From Pythium myriotylum (taxonomy: Eukaryota > Oomycota > Peronosporomycetes > Pythiales > Pythiaceae), in NCBI GenBank assembly GCA_023091665.1, contig JALJCQ010000023.1:682001-746000 (forward strand): a stretch of DNA of 64,000 nt, written 5' to 3'. The notes under the pieces are model-generated. The model was not told the origin of the DNA. It did no database searches and saw only the letters and a list, made by a program, of their open reading frames with translations. The translations under genes and the position numbers were made by a program. This document shows positions 28,383 to 39,060 of this stretch, piece after piece; the first letter of the stretch is position 1; each line of letters begins with the position of its first letter.

Positions 28383-30632
28383 ATGGTGGCCACCAACCAA
28401 AAGCTTGGGCAAGAAAGGCGAGCGTCCGTTGGCAGTCGCGCAGATCTCTCTCTTTCTCTCGACGGCGCGATGACGACGGCGGCCGACAAGGTCAACGAGC
28501 ACCTGCTGGACGCCAAGCAGCCGTTCGCGGCCTGCGAGTTCGGGCTCGACTCGCGCCTCACCAAGGCCGTGGCCAAGATGCAGTTCGTCTACGCGACGCT
28601 CGTGCAAGTGCACTGCATCCCGCTGGCCATGCAGGGCAAAGACCTGCTCGTGCGCGCGCGTACAGGCTCTGGCAAGACCGCGGCCTTCGCGCTGCCGCTG
28701 CTCCACAAGATCCTGCAGCACAAGCAGGACCAGTCGAGCGCGCTGGCCGCCAAGCCTGCGATCAAGGCGCTCGTGCTCGTGCCCACCAAGGAGCTCGTCG
28801 AGCAGACCCGCAAACACATGACTGAGCTCATGTACTACTGCCGCGACGTCGTGAGTCTGCTCGGCCTCGGCGGGCAGAGCATGAATGCGCAGCAGGCGCT
28901 GCTGCGTGATGTCCCCGACATCGTGATCGCGACGCCTGGTCGCCTCGTCGCGCACCTCCAAGCCGGTAACTTGAAGCTCAAAGACTCGGTGCAAACGGTC
29001 GTGATCGACGAGGCCGATCTCGTGCTTTCGTTTGGCTACGGAGAGGATATCCGCACGATCTACAATCACCTGCCCAAGGCGTGCCAGACGTTTTGCATGT
29101 CCGCAACCCTGAGCCCGGAGCTGGAGAAGCTCAAAAAGTCCGTGCTTCACAACCCTGCCGTTGTCAAGCTCGAGGAAGGCGCGACAGACGGCAAGCTGCA
29201 GCAATATTACTTGCCGATCAAGGTGGCTGACAAAGATCTGCTGCTGTACGCACTCATTAAACTCGGTGTGATTCACGGCAAGATCATCTTTTTCGTCAAC
29301 TCGACTGACTCGGCCTATCGGTTGAAGCTGTTCTTTGAGCAGTTTTTGATCAAGAGCGTCGTACTAAACGCCGAGCTTCCGCACAATTCGCGCCAGCACA
29401 TCATCGAGGAGTACAACCGAGGCCTGTTTGACTACCTCATTGCGACAGATGACAGCGTTGATCGCGATATCGGCGAAGCGAGTGATGACGAAGAGGAGGA
29501 AGAGGAAGAAGATGCCGAGACAGCATCGGATGATGAGGACGACGAAGATGAACAGGAAGACGAGGTCGTTGAAGAAGAGGATGAGGATGATGATAGTGAC
29601 CAAGGCGAGACGGTCGAGCAGGATGAAGAAGAAGACGCTGATGCCGAGATGGATGAAGACGAGGAAGAAGATGAAGACGATGGCAACGAAGAAGATCCTG
29701 TGGGTGATGATTCGGATGGCGAAGGGGTTCCATCCAAGCAATCGACCAAGCCCCTTCGCGGCGCGAAGCGCAGCCGTGATGAGGCCTACGGCGTCTCACG
29801 TGGTGTGGATTTCCGCGGCGTGAATTTCGTGGTTAATGTCGAGTTCCCGAAGAGTGTGCGCTCTTACACACATCGCATCGGCCGAACGGCACGAGGTGGT
29901 GCAAATGGTACGGCTCTGTCACTCGTGTCACCAGAGGAGCCGAAGGAGCAACGTGCACTGACGCGAATTCAGGCCAGCCAGCAGCCAATTATGACGCCGA
30001 CCAAGGATCTGCTCAAACAACCGGCCGAGCTCTCGTTTGATCTGAAAGAAATCGACTGTTTCCGGTACCGTGTTGAAGATGTGCGTCGTGCTGTGACGCG
30101 TGTAGCGATTCGTGAAGCTCGACTAGCAGATGTAAAGAAGGAGATCCTGAACTCGGACAAGTTGGCGTCTCACTTTGAAGTGAATCCGCGTGATCTCAAT
30201 ATTTTGCAGCATGACAAAGCCATTGGCACGGCGCGCGTTCAGCCGCATCTCGCAACCATCCCGGACTACCTCGTCCCGATCTCACTCCAAGCTGCAGTGC
30301 CACAGAACAAGAAGAAGAAGCACAATAAGCGTGTCCGGGGCGGTGCTGCAGCGGCACTCGCAGACGGCAAGCGCCGGACAGACAACGATCCACTGCACAC
30401 GTTTACTCACGGTGAAGGTGAGCATGATGGTGAGGAGGTGGAAGGAGACGAACCGGCGAAGAAGAAGGCAGCTGAGGCCGAGGTGGAAGACCGTATTAGC
30501 TACGGCAACTTTGGTGTCGGCAAGTCCACTGCTGGCCGCCAGAAGTGGAAGAAACAGCACCGCAAAGGCAACTTCAATCCCAAAACCGCTGCCAAGAAGG
30601 CTTACAAGAGCAGCAAGGGCTTTGGCCACTAG
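28383..30632 (+). CDS. DDX56: DEAD-box RNA helicase DDX56/Dbp9 (ribosome biogenesis)
   Basis: Single exon, 749 residues. Dbp9/DDX56 acts in large ribosomal subunit assembly in the nucleolus. Motifs: ARTGSGKTAAFALPLL (I), VLVPTKELVEQ (Ia), VIDEADLVLSFGYG (II), FCMSATLS (III) and SYTHRIGRTARGG (VI). As in the family, the conserved ATD and RGVDF segments are split by an insertion, here a long Asp/Glu-rich tract of ~90 residues (about 29466-29740). The C-terminal FRYRVEDVRRAVTRVAIREA and NPRDLNILQHDKA match DDX56 specifically. The tail is Lys-rich. A second ATG (MTTAADKV) 29 codons in could be the start. Ends 39 nt from the convergent neighbour. Confidence 0.9.
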   Translation: MVATNQKLGQERRASVGSRADLSLSLDGAMTTAADKVNEHLLDAKQPFAACEFGLDSRLTKAVAKMQFVYATLVQVHCIPLAMQGKDLLVRARTGSGKTAAFALPLLHKILQHKQDQSSALAAKPAIKALVLVPTKELVEQTRKHMTELMYYCRDVVSLLGLGGQSMNAQQALLRDVPDIVIATPGRLVAHLQAGNLKLKDSVQTVVIDEADLVLSFGYGEDIRTIYNHLPKACQTFCMSATLSPELEKLKKSVLHNPAVVKLEEGATDGKLQQYYLPIKVADKDLLLYALIKLGVIHGKIIFFVNSTDSAYRLKLFFEQFLIKSVVLNAELPHNSRQHIIEEYNRGLFDYLIATDDSVDRDIGEASDDEEEEEEEDAETASDDEDDEDEQEDEVVEEEDEDDDSDQGETVEQDEEEDADAEMDEDEEEDEDDGNEEDPVGDDSDGEGVPSKQSTKPLRGAKRSRDEAYGVSRGVDFRGVNFVVNVEFPKSVRSYTHRIGRTARGGANGTALSLVSPEEPKEQRALTRIQASQQPIMTPTKDLLKQPAELSFDLKEIDCFRYRVEDVRRAVTRVAIREARLADVKKEILNSDKLASHFEVNPRDLNILQHDKAIGTARVQPHLATIPDYLVPISLQAAVPQNKKKKHNKRVRGGAAAALADGKRRTDNDPLHTFTHGEGEHDGEEVEGDEPAKKKAAEAEVEDRISYGNFGVGKSTAGRQKWKKQHRKGNFNPKTAAKKAYKSSKGFGH

Positions 30633-30671
30633 AATCTCGATTACCGTAAATACAGTTCATGTCTTTCGATT

Positions 30672-32588
30672 TCACGGAACCCGGCTGATTGGGCTGGGGG
30701 TCACTGTTGAGGCTGTGAAAGGCGGCAAGAAACCACCAAGCTTAGTGGTGCTGAAGAACCGCACCGCCGCAGGTGGCGGGTTGGGTGGGGGCACTAGTGA
30801 TGTCATGTCATGGCTCTCGTGGCATTTGTCCAAGACCTGCTGCCACAGCTCTTGAGCGGCTAGCGCTGTCTCTTGAGACTCGGGCAGTTTCTCCATCTGC
30901 AGTGTCAGGAGTGATGCGTCTACCTTAGGCTCGTTCGCCTCTTCGATTGCACGCTTCTTCTCGAAGGCATATTCCAGCAACTGGATGCTACGCATGTGGT
31001 CCAAATGCTCCTTCTCCATCATCTGTAGCCTCTTCTTTTGGGCACCGGTCTTAACGGTTGCCTTCGCTGCCAAGATCTCAGGTGGTTGCTGAAATAACGT
31101 GCTCGTGGATGACGACAGCGAAAACTGAGGCTTGTGGAAGCGTAGCAACTGCTCACGGCTTTGCCCAAACTGGCGCATAAGTTCACTCTCCTCCTGAGCC
31201 AATGTTTTCATGGCAAGAACGTCGCGGATCTGTTGGTGGGCTTTCTCTTGAGCCAGAGCCTTGCAGTGTGCGCTTTGAAGACGGCGCGATTGTTTGCGTC
31301 CATCGACGATGGCGAGTTGTTGTTCTTGAGCAATCTCTCGCAAATCACGAAGCTCTTCGTTGTGCACATGGCGAGAGATCATCGCGATACTTGCTGAAAA
31401 CGCCTTCGCAGTCTCGGCGTTCTGCTGCCTTGTAGCTTTCCTCGAAGCTTGCTTTCTCGTATTTGCCGTTTGAGCATTTACGAAATGACTTGAGTGTGGA
31501 GTAGACTCGATAGAAACCAAGGATTTTCGACGATTGGACGGAGCGAGCGCTTGAGTTCCACATCGCTGGAGAATATGGCGAGCGAGTTTCTCTTCGTGGA
31601 GTCGGTCATGGGGCACCGACGTTATTGCGTCCACAGAAGGCAAACTTTCGAGACTGGTGGATGAGTTTAAACGAGTTAGCATCTTGGTGCTTCGTCGAAG
31701 CTCCTGTGTCGCACTGATTATCGCCTGACTCCTTGTCGAGGTCTGTTCTTTCTCCGTCTTTTGGTGCCGCTACAAAAAAGCTCGGTAAGTAGTTGTTTCG
31801 TAGTTTGATAGTGGACCTGCCGACGAACATACTAGGGGGCCATCGACGTAGTCAGTGTACGAGAATGCGAGTGCTTCGTCATTCTGGCGAGCAAGCCCTT
31901 GGAATGGGTGCAACAGGTGAGGCGCTGACTGGCATTTGCTCAGTGTAATCGATTGATTGGAGCTATTGCATCGAAGATCTTTTCTCTTCTGAACCCACGT
32001 CTCATAGTGGTCGATGAGAAACTGCTCTTGAAACCAAATCGTGCACGCTTGAATGAAAAGCAACGCTGAAATCTCTGTGCAGTTCGCAGGGATTGTCTGT
32101 TCCCATTGCCTGTAGATCACATCGTCTACCTCTAGATTAAAGTGGCGTAAAAGTAATCGCACTCGGGAGATGGGCAGTTTCCCCGTTCGCTTCACTACCG
32201 GATCGAAAGTGTAGAACATGCCCGTGCAAACCTTCTGAAAGTGCACGCGACGCATACTATGAACTTGGTTAGGGTTCGAGAAGAGCTCCAAATGTTGATT
32301 CCGCTGAAGAATTTGCCGCGTAAGCGATCCATCTCCCACGATTTTGCCAATTGTTCGAGCTACCGACGTGGATTGTGGTTGCATGAGCGGAACAGCCTGG
32401 TGGTAGAGCTTATGGTCACTGTTCACTAGCATATCGAAATCGAACGCGGGGTCGCTCGTCATGTTCTCGATTTCATCACTCCTTCTTTCAGCCTCGGTAG
32501 GGGATGAGATTGCAACAGGAAGAAGATACCTTATTGGAAACCCACAACCATTGCTGTCTTCATCTAGCGCACGCTGGCGCATACCCAT
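30672..32588 (-). CDS. Hypothetical coiled-coil protein
   Basis: Two exons, 32588-31833 and 31769-30672 (63-nt intron with GTATGT donor), give 617 residues. I do not recognise a family. The N-terminal third is mixed globular, with a segment (TGKLPISRVRLLLRHFNLEV and on) that could be an EF-hand-like or helical module without clear calcium ligands. The middle and C-terminal parts are rich in Gln, Glu, Arg and Leu heptads typical of coiled coil. The end is Pro-rich (PPPNPPPAA). Some flagellar proteins look like this, but no motif supports that here. Confidence 0.6.
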
Positions 32589-32704
32589 CGTACCTGTGCA
32601 CGAGCCTTTAAGATGCGAAGGAATTTCGACACCTCTTATCTATTTTTGACTGCACGATACCTTTGGCAAGACCTACGATATGAACACCTCAGCAGCTAGA
32701 TCTT

Positions 32705-34549
32705 TCAAAGCAACGGAGTCCGATCGGCACAGCTGTTCAGTGCGCTATGGCGGATACCATAGACCAAGTAAACAAGTAACCCAAGGAACAACCATATTCC
32801 TACACCGAGCCTGAGCAAGAACACAGATATGGTCAGCAACGTTTGCCCGTCCATAAGCCCATCACAGCAGCCACAGTACCAAGCCTGGTGCGACAAGCTA
32901 GCCATCATGTAGATATTGGACACGATACCCGCACATGGTACGAAAGGTACGAGCGGGCACTGAAACGTCGTCGTGTCGATACTACAGTCATGCCAACCAC
33001 ATAAGCAAGTCGATTCGCTTTAGCAGAGAGTGAAATGTCCACGCACCGATGCTTGTCGAGATGTTGGATGGAGCCGAAGACCCCGATCAAGATGAGACCA
33101 AGCATCACCTGCAAAGACCAGTGCCACTTCAGCACGAGGGAGAACGACAGGGCGAACGAAGCGACAGTGAAGATAACGACTCGAGTCGCGACAGTTCCCT
33201 TTTGATGATGGTTCGGCTTCATACGCAGAAGCAACACCCCAGCGTTCACGAACGTGAAAACTTGCAGCGTACCACACGAAATAACGTTGGCAAGAAAATC
33301 GAGATCGAAGACGAAGGAAATCCCGCCGACAAGAACGCCTGTAAAGATCGTACTCGTCACTGGGACCTGGGTCTTGCGGTTCAACTTCGCGAAAAGTTCC
33401 GGTAATAATCCGTCCTTCGCCATCTGATAGAAGATTCGTGGCTGCCCCATCAAGCACGTGAAGGCAGCGGTCGTCAGCCCGAAAATGGAACCGAACGAGA
33501 CGATGTGACCGGCCCAGTCCAAGTGATGGTAGGTGAACGCGTTAATGAGCGGAATATCCCCACCGAGGGCACTGACCGGGGCCATGCCTGTAACGACAAG
33601 TGACACGCCGACGTAGATGGCCATTGAAATCAACAGTGACCCTATAATTCCCTTGGGAAGGGTGCGTTGTGGCTCTTTCACTTCTTCTGCGAGACAAGCG
33701 ACCATATCAAATCCCAAGTATGCGAAGAAGACCACGCCAGCGCCAGTCATGATCCCATCGAAACCCTTGGGGGCAAATGGCTGCCAGTTCTCGGTTTCCA
33801 CCTGGGTGCTACCGAGTGCAATGACAAAAAGCAACACGGAGATGTTGAGAAATGTCACGAAGGCGTTAAACTTGGCCGATTCCTGTTCATAACAACATCA
33901 GTTTCAGCTCGTCTCCAAGTACGCGTTCGCCATTGCTCACATGAACTCCAGCAAGCAAGATGAATGTGCAGCTGATCACAAGCACCGTTGCAAGCACACT
34001 GCACGACATTCCGAGTAGCTCCATACGCACAAGCCAGTGAGGGATCTGGAGCCCGAACTGATGCAAGAATGACTCGGCATACGAGGCCCAGCTTCGAGCA
34101 ATACCCGCCGCAGAAATACCGTAGCCAAGCGTCAAATTCCACCCGATGAGCCAAGCAGCTAGTTCACCAAACGTCAGGTATACGAAGGTATACGCTGAGC
34201 CTGTGATCTAGCATCGCATATCAATCATTAGTCATCGCAAGATCTCTGCGTGGTTAGTCACCGCCTCGCCATTGTCTCGTACCGGCACGTGCGCCGCAAA
34301 CTCGGAGTATGTGAGCGACGTAAAGATGCACGCAGTTCCACTGATGAGGAACGAAAGCGAGATCGCTGGCCCCGTGATCTGCGCGCCGACGCCCACGAGC
34401 GAGTAGACGCCAGCGCCGACGGAGCAGCCGACGCCATAGGCGATGAGGTCGAGCAGCGTGAGGCTTCGCTTGAGCGTGCCGTTGGTTTTGTTGAGCAGAC
34501 AGCTGTCCACGGGCTTGATGCGGCCGATGGCCGAGAGGAACCGATCCAT
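32705..34549 (-). CDS. Cationic amino-acid transporter (SLC7/CAT family)
   Basis: Five exons: 34549-34283, 34207-33941, 33882-33047, 32981-32880 and 32810-32705. They join in frame (introns 58-75 nt) to 525 residues. CAT proteins are 14-helix plasma- or vacuolar-membrane permeases for arginine, lysine and related amino acids. Evidence: LIAYGVGCSVGAGVYSLVG in helix 1, ITGSAYTFVYLTFGELAAWL at the first junction, FFAYLGFDMVACLAEEV, and FQCPLVPFVPCAGIVSNIYM in the penultimate exon. The last splice creates WLGVGIWLFLGLLVYLVYGI, matching the family's C-terminus. Splices are individually supported by homology, which makes the model reliable. Confidence 0.85.
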
Positions 34550-34666
34550 GCTGGGCGAGAACGAGCGGCGCCGGTGAGCAGCAACGCCGACGTGAATTGT
34601 TCTCTTCGACGTTGCAGCGCGGGACGCTGACGTCCCACTCGTCGACAATGTATTCTCCCCCAGGGG

Positions 34667-34683
34667 GGTATAAAAGAATGAGC
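34667..34683 (-). promoter_or_regulatory. Candidate oomycete Inr-type core promoter of the amino-acid transporter
   Basis: Read on the minus strand, GCTCATTCTTTTATACC resembles the oomycete initiator consensus (GCTCATT followed by pyrimidines). It sits about 118 nt before the transporter ATG. A CCAAT box (minus strand, about 34690-34695) lies just upstream. On the plus strand the same bases spell TATAAAA, with no gene to serve. Confidence 0.35.
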
Positions 34684-34942
34684 GCCCATCGATTGGCTGA
34701 AATCTGCGATCGGGACAAGCGCAGTACAGACACCCGGATGAGCTGTTCCGGGGCTTGTTGCGAGATTTGTGACCCCGCCGGGGCCCCAATTCCCGCTCCC
34801 AGAGTACTGTTGCATTCACATTGACCCTGCCTTTAGCCTAATCGGACAGGCACGCTGGGCTTCGATAGAATGCGGGAGGTCGATTATCCGGACATCCGGC
34901 TGTTATCCGGATAGCCCAACACACACACGGCAACGGAAACTC

Positions 34943-35014
34943 GGCCGACAGCGGGACTCGAACCCGTGCCGTCTGCAACTATGAGCGACATCCGCCAGTC
35001 TTGACGACGTCGCC
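34943..35014 (-). tRNA. Degenerate tRNA-like element (possible tRNA-Met pseudogene)
   Basis: A 72-nt stretch has a perfect pol III B-box (GGTTCGAGTCC) in a T-arm position. The acceptor stem (GGCGACG with TGTCGGC) has one mismatch, and a 7-nt loop CTCATAG gives anticodon CAT. The T stem, anticodon stem and D arm each carry mismatches, so a functional tRNA is doubtful; a tRNA pseudogene or tRNA-derived SINE remnant fits better. Confidence 0.3.
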
Positions 35015-35169
35015 AAAATGCACCTAGATGGAAGAGGGGTGAAATCACATACACAAAGAATACCAACGAAGGTGGTCTGTGAAGAAGCGGCCGTGGCTGG
35101 CCTCGGTGTATTGGATGGGAAATTTAGAGTAGTAGGCAGGCTCATCTACACGGAGCTGCAGGGGACTAT

Positions 35170-36262
35170 CTAGGCTTCGGTGACAATGGTCTTGCAGAAA
35201 GCCTCGACGGCGGCGGCGCGCGAGGCCGTGTCGCTCGGCGCCGCCTCGATGACCTTGATGATGCTCGAGCCCATGACGACGCCGTCGGCGAACTCGCCAG
35301 CCTGGACAAAGTGCTCGCGGCTCGAGAGACCGAAGCCGAGCGCGAGCGGGTGCGAAATGTGCTTGCGGACTGCGAACGAGACAAAACGAGTTGAGCTTAG
35401 CGCCACGAACGGAAGCGACAATCGAAGTCATCCGAACTCACTCTTCGCCATGAACGCGTCCAGGTTCTTGGGCAGCTCAGTACGCGCGCCCGTGACACCG
35501 GTCAAGCTGACGCAGTACACGAAGCCGTGCGCGACGGAGCCGATGATCTTCATGCGCTCTTCGGTCGTGGTGGGAGACACCAGCGGAATGTACGAGAGGC
35601 CGAGCTTGGCGGCCTCACCGCTGAGGAATGCAGCCTCCTCTGGAGGCAAGTCAACGATGATGAAGCCGTCCACGCCAGCTGCCCAGTCACGAAGTTCGAT
35701 CGGGTAAGCTCTCCAACGTCACGTTAGCCCGCGTATTGAATTCCAAACTACTGACCTTCCTTCGAGTCGGCGCAGATCTTGCTCTCGCCGTACTGGAGGA
35801 AGTTGTTGTAGTAGCCCATGAGCACGACTGGCGTCGTGAGGCCCTTTTCGCGGGCCTCCTTCACTGTCGCGAGCACATCGCGCAGCGTGATCCCCTGGTC
35901 GACGCCGATTTGGTGGGCGCGCTGGATCGTAGGGCCATCAGCCTGCGGGTCCGAGTACGGGATGCCCACCTGACTCATCGATTGACACCGTCAATTTCCA
36001 CCAATTCTATAGTTGGGTACACAGATTCGCGCACCTCGATGATGTCAGCACCGCCGCGCTGAAGCGCCAGCAGAATGTCCACGGTGTCCTCCTTTGTCTT
36101 AAAGCCACAGCACGTGAATGTGACAAATGCCGGCTTCTTGGCCGCCTTGGCATGCTGGAAAACTTCGCTGATGGTCTTTCTGTTTGGCGCCAACAAAAGC
36201 CTGTGAGTCGCAGCTCCACTGAGCCATGCGCGAGTCTCAACGGGCACGCCGCACCTGCTCAT
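35170..36262 (-). CDS. trpA: Tryptophan synthase alpha subunit
   Basis: Five exons: 36262-36255, 36179-36035, 35969-35756, 35708-35442 and 35369-35170. They give 277 residues, all junctions in frame. The enzyme cleaves indole-3-glycerol phosphate to indole and glyceraldehyde 3-phosphate. The catalytic Glu lies in GGADIIE, joined across an intron to VGIPYSDPQADGPTIQRAH. The catalytic Asp region is ICADSKEAYPIELRDWAAGV (again across a splice), then GFIIVDLPPEEA, SLTGVTGARTEL and PLALGFGLSSREH. The first exon holds only 8 coding bases. No beta subunit is fused or adjacent, unlike the fungal bifunctional enzyme. Confidence 0.9.
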
Positions 36263-36502
36263 AGTCGTCGACGGTGAGGGAGCTTCGTGGGCAGTTCCGT
36301 TGTGATCTGAGGTGTTTGCCTCATCGGCGTTCCGACCGATACATCAACCAGTTGGGGCAACATCATCATCCAAGGGAATCGATTGGCTCAATATTCATCG
36401 CGAATGCTTTTTATTGGTAGAAACTTTTGTCGTAGGTGTCATGGATAGTTCTTGTGGTAAGTTATCCGTCTCAGCCAGCCGAGGCGAGTATGCTCAGTGC
36501 TT

Positions 36503-37500
36503 CTACGAGGAAGGCTTGCTTCGCTTGGCTGGAGGAAGCTTTTTGTTTGGCTGGATGCGGCTGCGAATGCCACAGGTTGAGCAAATCGGTTTGAACTCGC
36601 AGAACAGTGAGAGACAAACAGGACACACGAATGCTGTCGAGATCACCTTCTGGTGGCAGAAGCACATCGCACGAAAGTCGACCGAGTCCTGAGTAGGCAG
36701 CTTCAAGAGCTTCCGCATGCTCGGCTCTGGCAAATAGATTGCAATGAGGTACTGAAGCAGAGCATTCGGGTCGTTCGGCTTGTAGTAGATGCCTCCTGTC
36801 AAGTATGCCGCCTGCTGCATGAACGACGAGTGTTCCCGTGCCAGGATGCACGCATCGACTGCCACGCCCTTCTTCTGCGCTGAAAAGATACCGTTCATGA
36901 TTGAGATGTAGTGCTCTGAGACATCGGGCGACTTCTGGATCACCAGAATACGTGGATGCAGATCAGCCTGCTCCGTGATAGCTCGGTTGATAACTAGTCA
37001 CTTGTCAGCTCGTGGTTCAGCCTCTCACACTACCACAGGAAGAGCTACTTACAGCAAAGAGCCCGAGAGATGGAAGCGGCGATCGCGGTCGCAGTTGGCT
37101 TAGCAGGGTCGAGAGGCGCTTCACCGAGTGCCTTGAGCTTCTCCATCACGCGGCTGTTGACAGTGAGCGACTGCTCCGCACGGCCCGAGGTGTCGCTCTG
37201 GCTGGGATCAGGGTAGAGCATCTCGCACCGCCCAGCGTGGGCAGCGATGATCACGATGCGTTTGTTGCGATGAAGCAATAAATACGAGCTGACAAACACG
37301 AGCGCGCTCGAGATGAGCTGCTGGAAGCTCTGTCCCTGGGCGTTCTGGAGCTTCGCGCTCGGGAACCACTGGTCCGGGTTCGTGTCGATCACGAGCACGA
37401 GGAGTCCTTCTCGATGGGACGGCACGTCGGTAGCCCCGAGAAGCGCGCCATCGGCCAGGGCGTCCGCGCCGTCGGTCGACTTCGCCAAGGAGCCGTCCAT
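36503..37500 (-). CDS. GTF2H3: TFIIH core subunit p34/Tfb4
   Basis: Two exons, 37500-37053 and 36993-36503 (59-nt intron), give 312 residues. Tfb4 is a scaffold subunit of TFIIH, needed for transcription initiation and nucleotide-excision repair. The N-terminal von Willebrand A-like domain starts LLVLVIDTNPDQW, with SSALVFVSSYLLLHRNKRIV. The middle reads ILVIQKSPDVSEHYISIMNG and YLTGGIYYKPNDPNALLQYL. The C-terminal C4 zinc finger has CFCHQKV...CPVC...CEFKPICSTCG. The start (MDGSLAK) was preferred over an ATG nine codons upstream. The window also carries the TFIIH cyclin at 4.1 kb. Confidence 0.9.
36994..37053 (-). other. Tfb4 intron
   Basis: 59-nt GT-AG intron (GTAAGT donor, ACTAG acceptor) of the TFIIH p34 gene, lying within about 36994-37052. 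Given as an example of the window's typical intron: short, with a strong donor and weak polypyrimidine tract. Confidence 0.6.
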
Positions 37501-39060
37501 GGCCGGCGGGTTGCGACTTGGGATCAATCGGTGGCGGAATTCAAGACCTAGTCAGGGAAAAAGGCCAAAATATCGGTTATAGACGCTTGGGTACACGGTT
37601 TCTGACGAGCAAGGAGAATGCCGCCTCACCGGCAACTGTCGACGAGTGGATACAAAGCACGAGACGGTGACTGTTCACATTGCGACAAAGAGACTATTGG
37701 CACAAGCGACACGAGAGAGACACCATCAGGGAATTGATCGATGTGGTTGGATTTGCTTTCCTACTATGGATGCTTCTCCAAACTACAGGTACCCCTGCAA
37801 ACTCAGTCAGTCTGCTTCTCTGCTCTCCTCGCACACACGACAGGCCCACCGCGACCTCTTGACCCAGGGTTAAGTCTTCCTCAGTCGCCTCCATTCTTTT
37901 CGCCAACCAAGCTCTGTCTGCACTCTACTCTCACCCGTCCTTGCGACCACAACTAATCCTACCTCACAAGAAGACTCATCGATGGCCCTCTTACCTACTC
38001 ACACCGCTCTTCAGCATCCCCAGCAGCGTCTTCTAGCTATCTCCAAGGCCCGGACGAGCCACCATCACGTCTACGAGTACGATTGTGACTGGGACGACGA
38101 CGCCAACTAACTGTCCCACAAAGCATCCGCACGATAAGATACCCCACAATGCATGACACGACGCGTCCGCATGTCCGTGGCTCATACGGGTGGCTCGGCT
38201 CGACCCGGATCAGCTCGGCTTTCCTCTTCGTTACGGTCTGGACATGTGTTGCTTTCAGTGCTCTCTTGACTGGGTCCGAGTCTCGTGGTGAAAGCACGCG
38301 GTCGGTCTAGTGGCGTTACTGATTGTCCGGCTATCGGTAATGGACAAACGACCAACGGCGATCGACGTCAGAGGGAGAAAGGAGGAAAAGCAGTCCCAGA
38401 CATGACGGCAACTCCGTCGACAAGTACCTGGTGGAAAAGTGAAGAAGGGGTCAGCGCGTCTCGTTTGCTCACCGCATCCGTCTGTAAGCAGTTGATATGA
38501 CACGAGTGAGCTTCTTCACTGGTTGGTGTTTGCAAGCTTCGGGGCATCTCCGCAGCTTACTGTTGGCCCAGAAGCGCCAACGAGGCGGGATCTCGTTCAA
38601 AAGGCTCCTTGATCTCCTTGGTCTTGGGTTGCCGTGGGAGGTGGGCTTGCACGCTTGTTCTAGTGACTTGCGCATCTGATCGAGAATCTTCGCGCTTGTT
38701 GAGGTCACTTGGACAATGGCTGGGGCGGCATAGGGTGCTGTAAGGCTCTATGAAGAGGCACTTGTGCGTCGGCGACGCACGTTCTTCCAGAGCTGACACC
38801 TGGTTTACGACGCGGTGGAGCAACACGAGGTCTTCCTTTGCTGTCTTGCATCGACTGGACCTTTTAGCAGCTGCCCAGGTATGGGGCCTTCCAGAGGCAA
38901 TGTAACGTCAGCTCGTGTCACTGGGGCTGCGGACTTCCTTTCGGAGTCGAGGCGCGGGCAACAGACGACATTCGTCACGACGACAACGTCGACCACATTG
39001 GTCATGATGTCGTTTTTACTGCTTCCCAGCTCTACATCAGGGCTTGCCTCGGCCCTGGCC

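Larger units (their letters stand above)
34550..35169. other. Intergenic region between trpA 3' end and the amino-acid transporter start
   Basis: About 620 nt. Holds a candidate core promoter at 34667-34683 and a degenerate tRNA-like element at 34943-35014. No protein-coding gene is supported. Confidence 0.5.

Noticed and set aside
28164..29276. Upstream extension of the kinesin-5 open frame (~370 codons)
   Set aside because: The residues are Arg/His/Leu-rich shadow sequence antisense to DDX56; the kinesin motor begins normally at MASPTA.
29364..29799. Several open frames on both strands across 29.4-29.8 kb
   Set aside because: They arise from the repetitive GAT/GAA coding of the DDX56 acidic insertion.
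34669..34675. Plus-strand TATAAAA box
   Set aside because: No plus-strand gene follows it; the same bases fit an oomycete initiator for the minus-strand transporter better.
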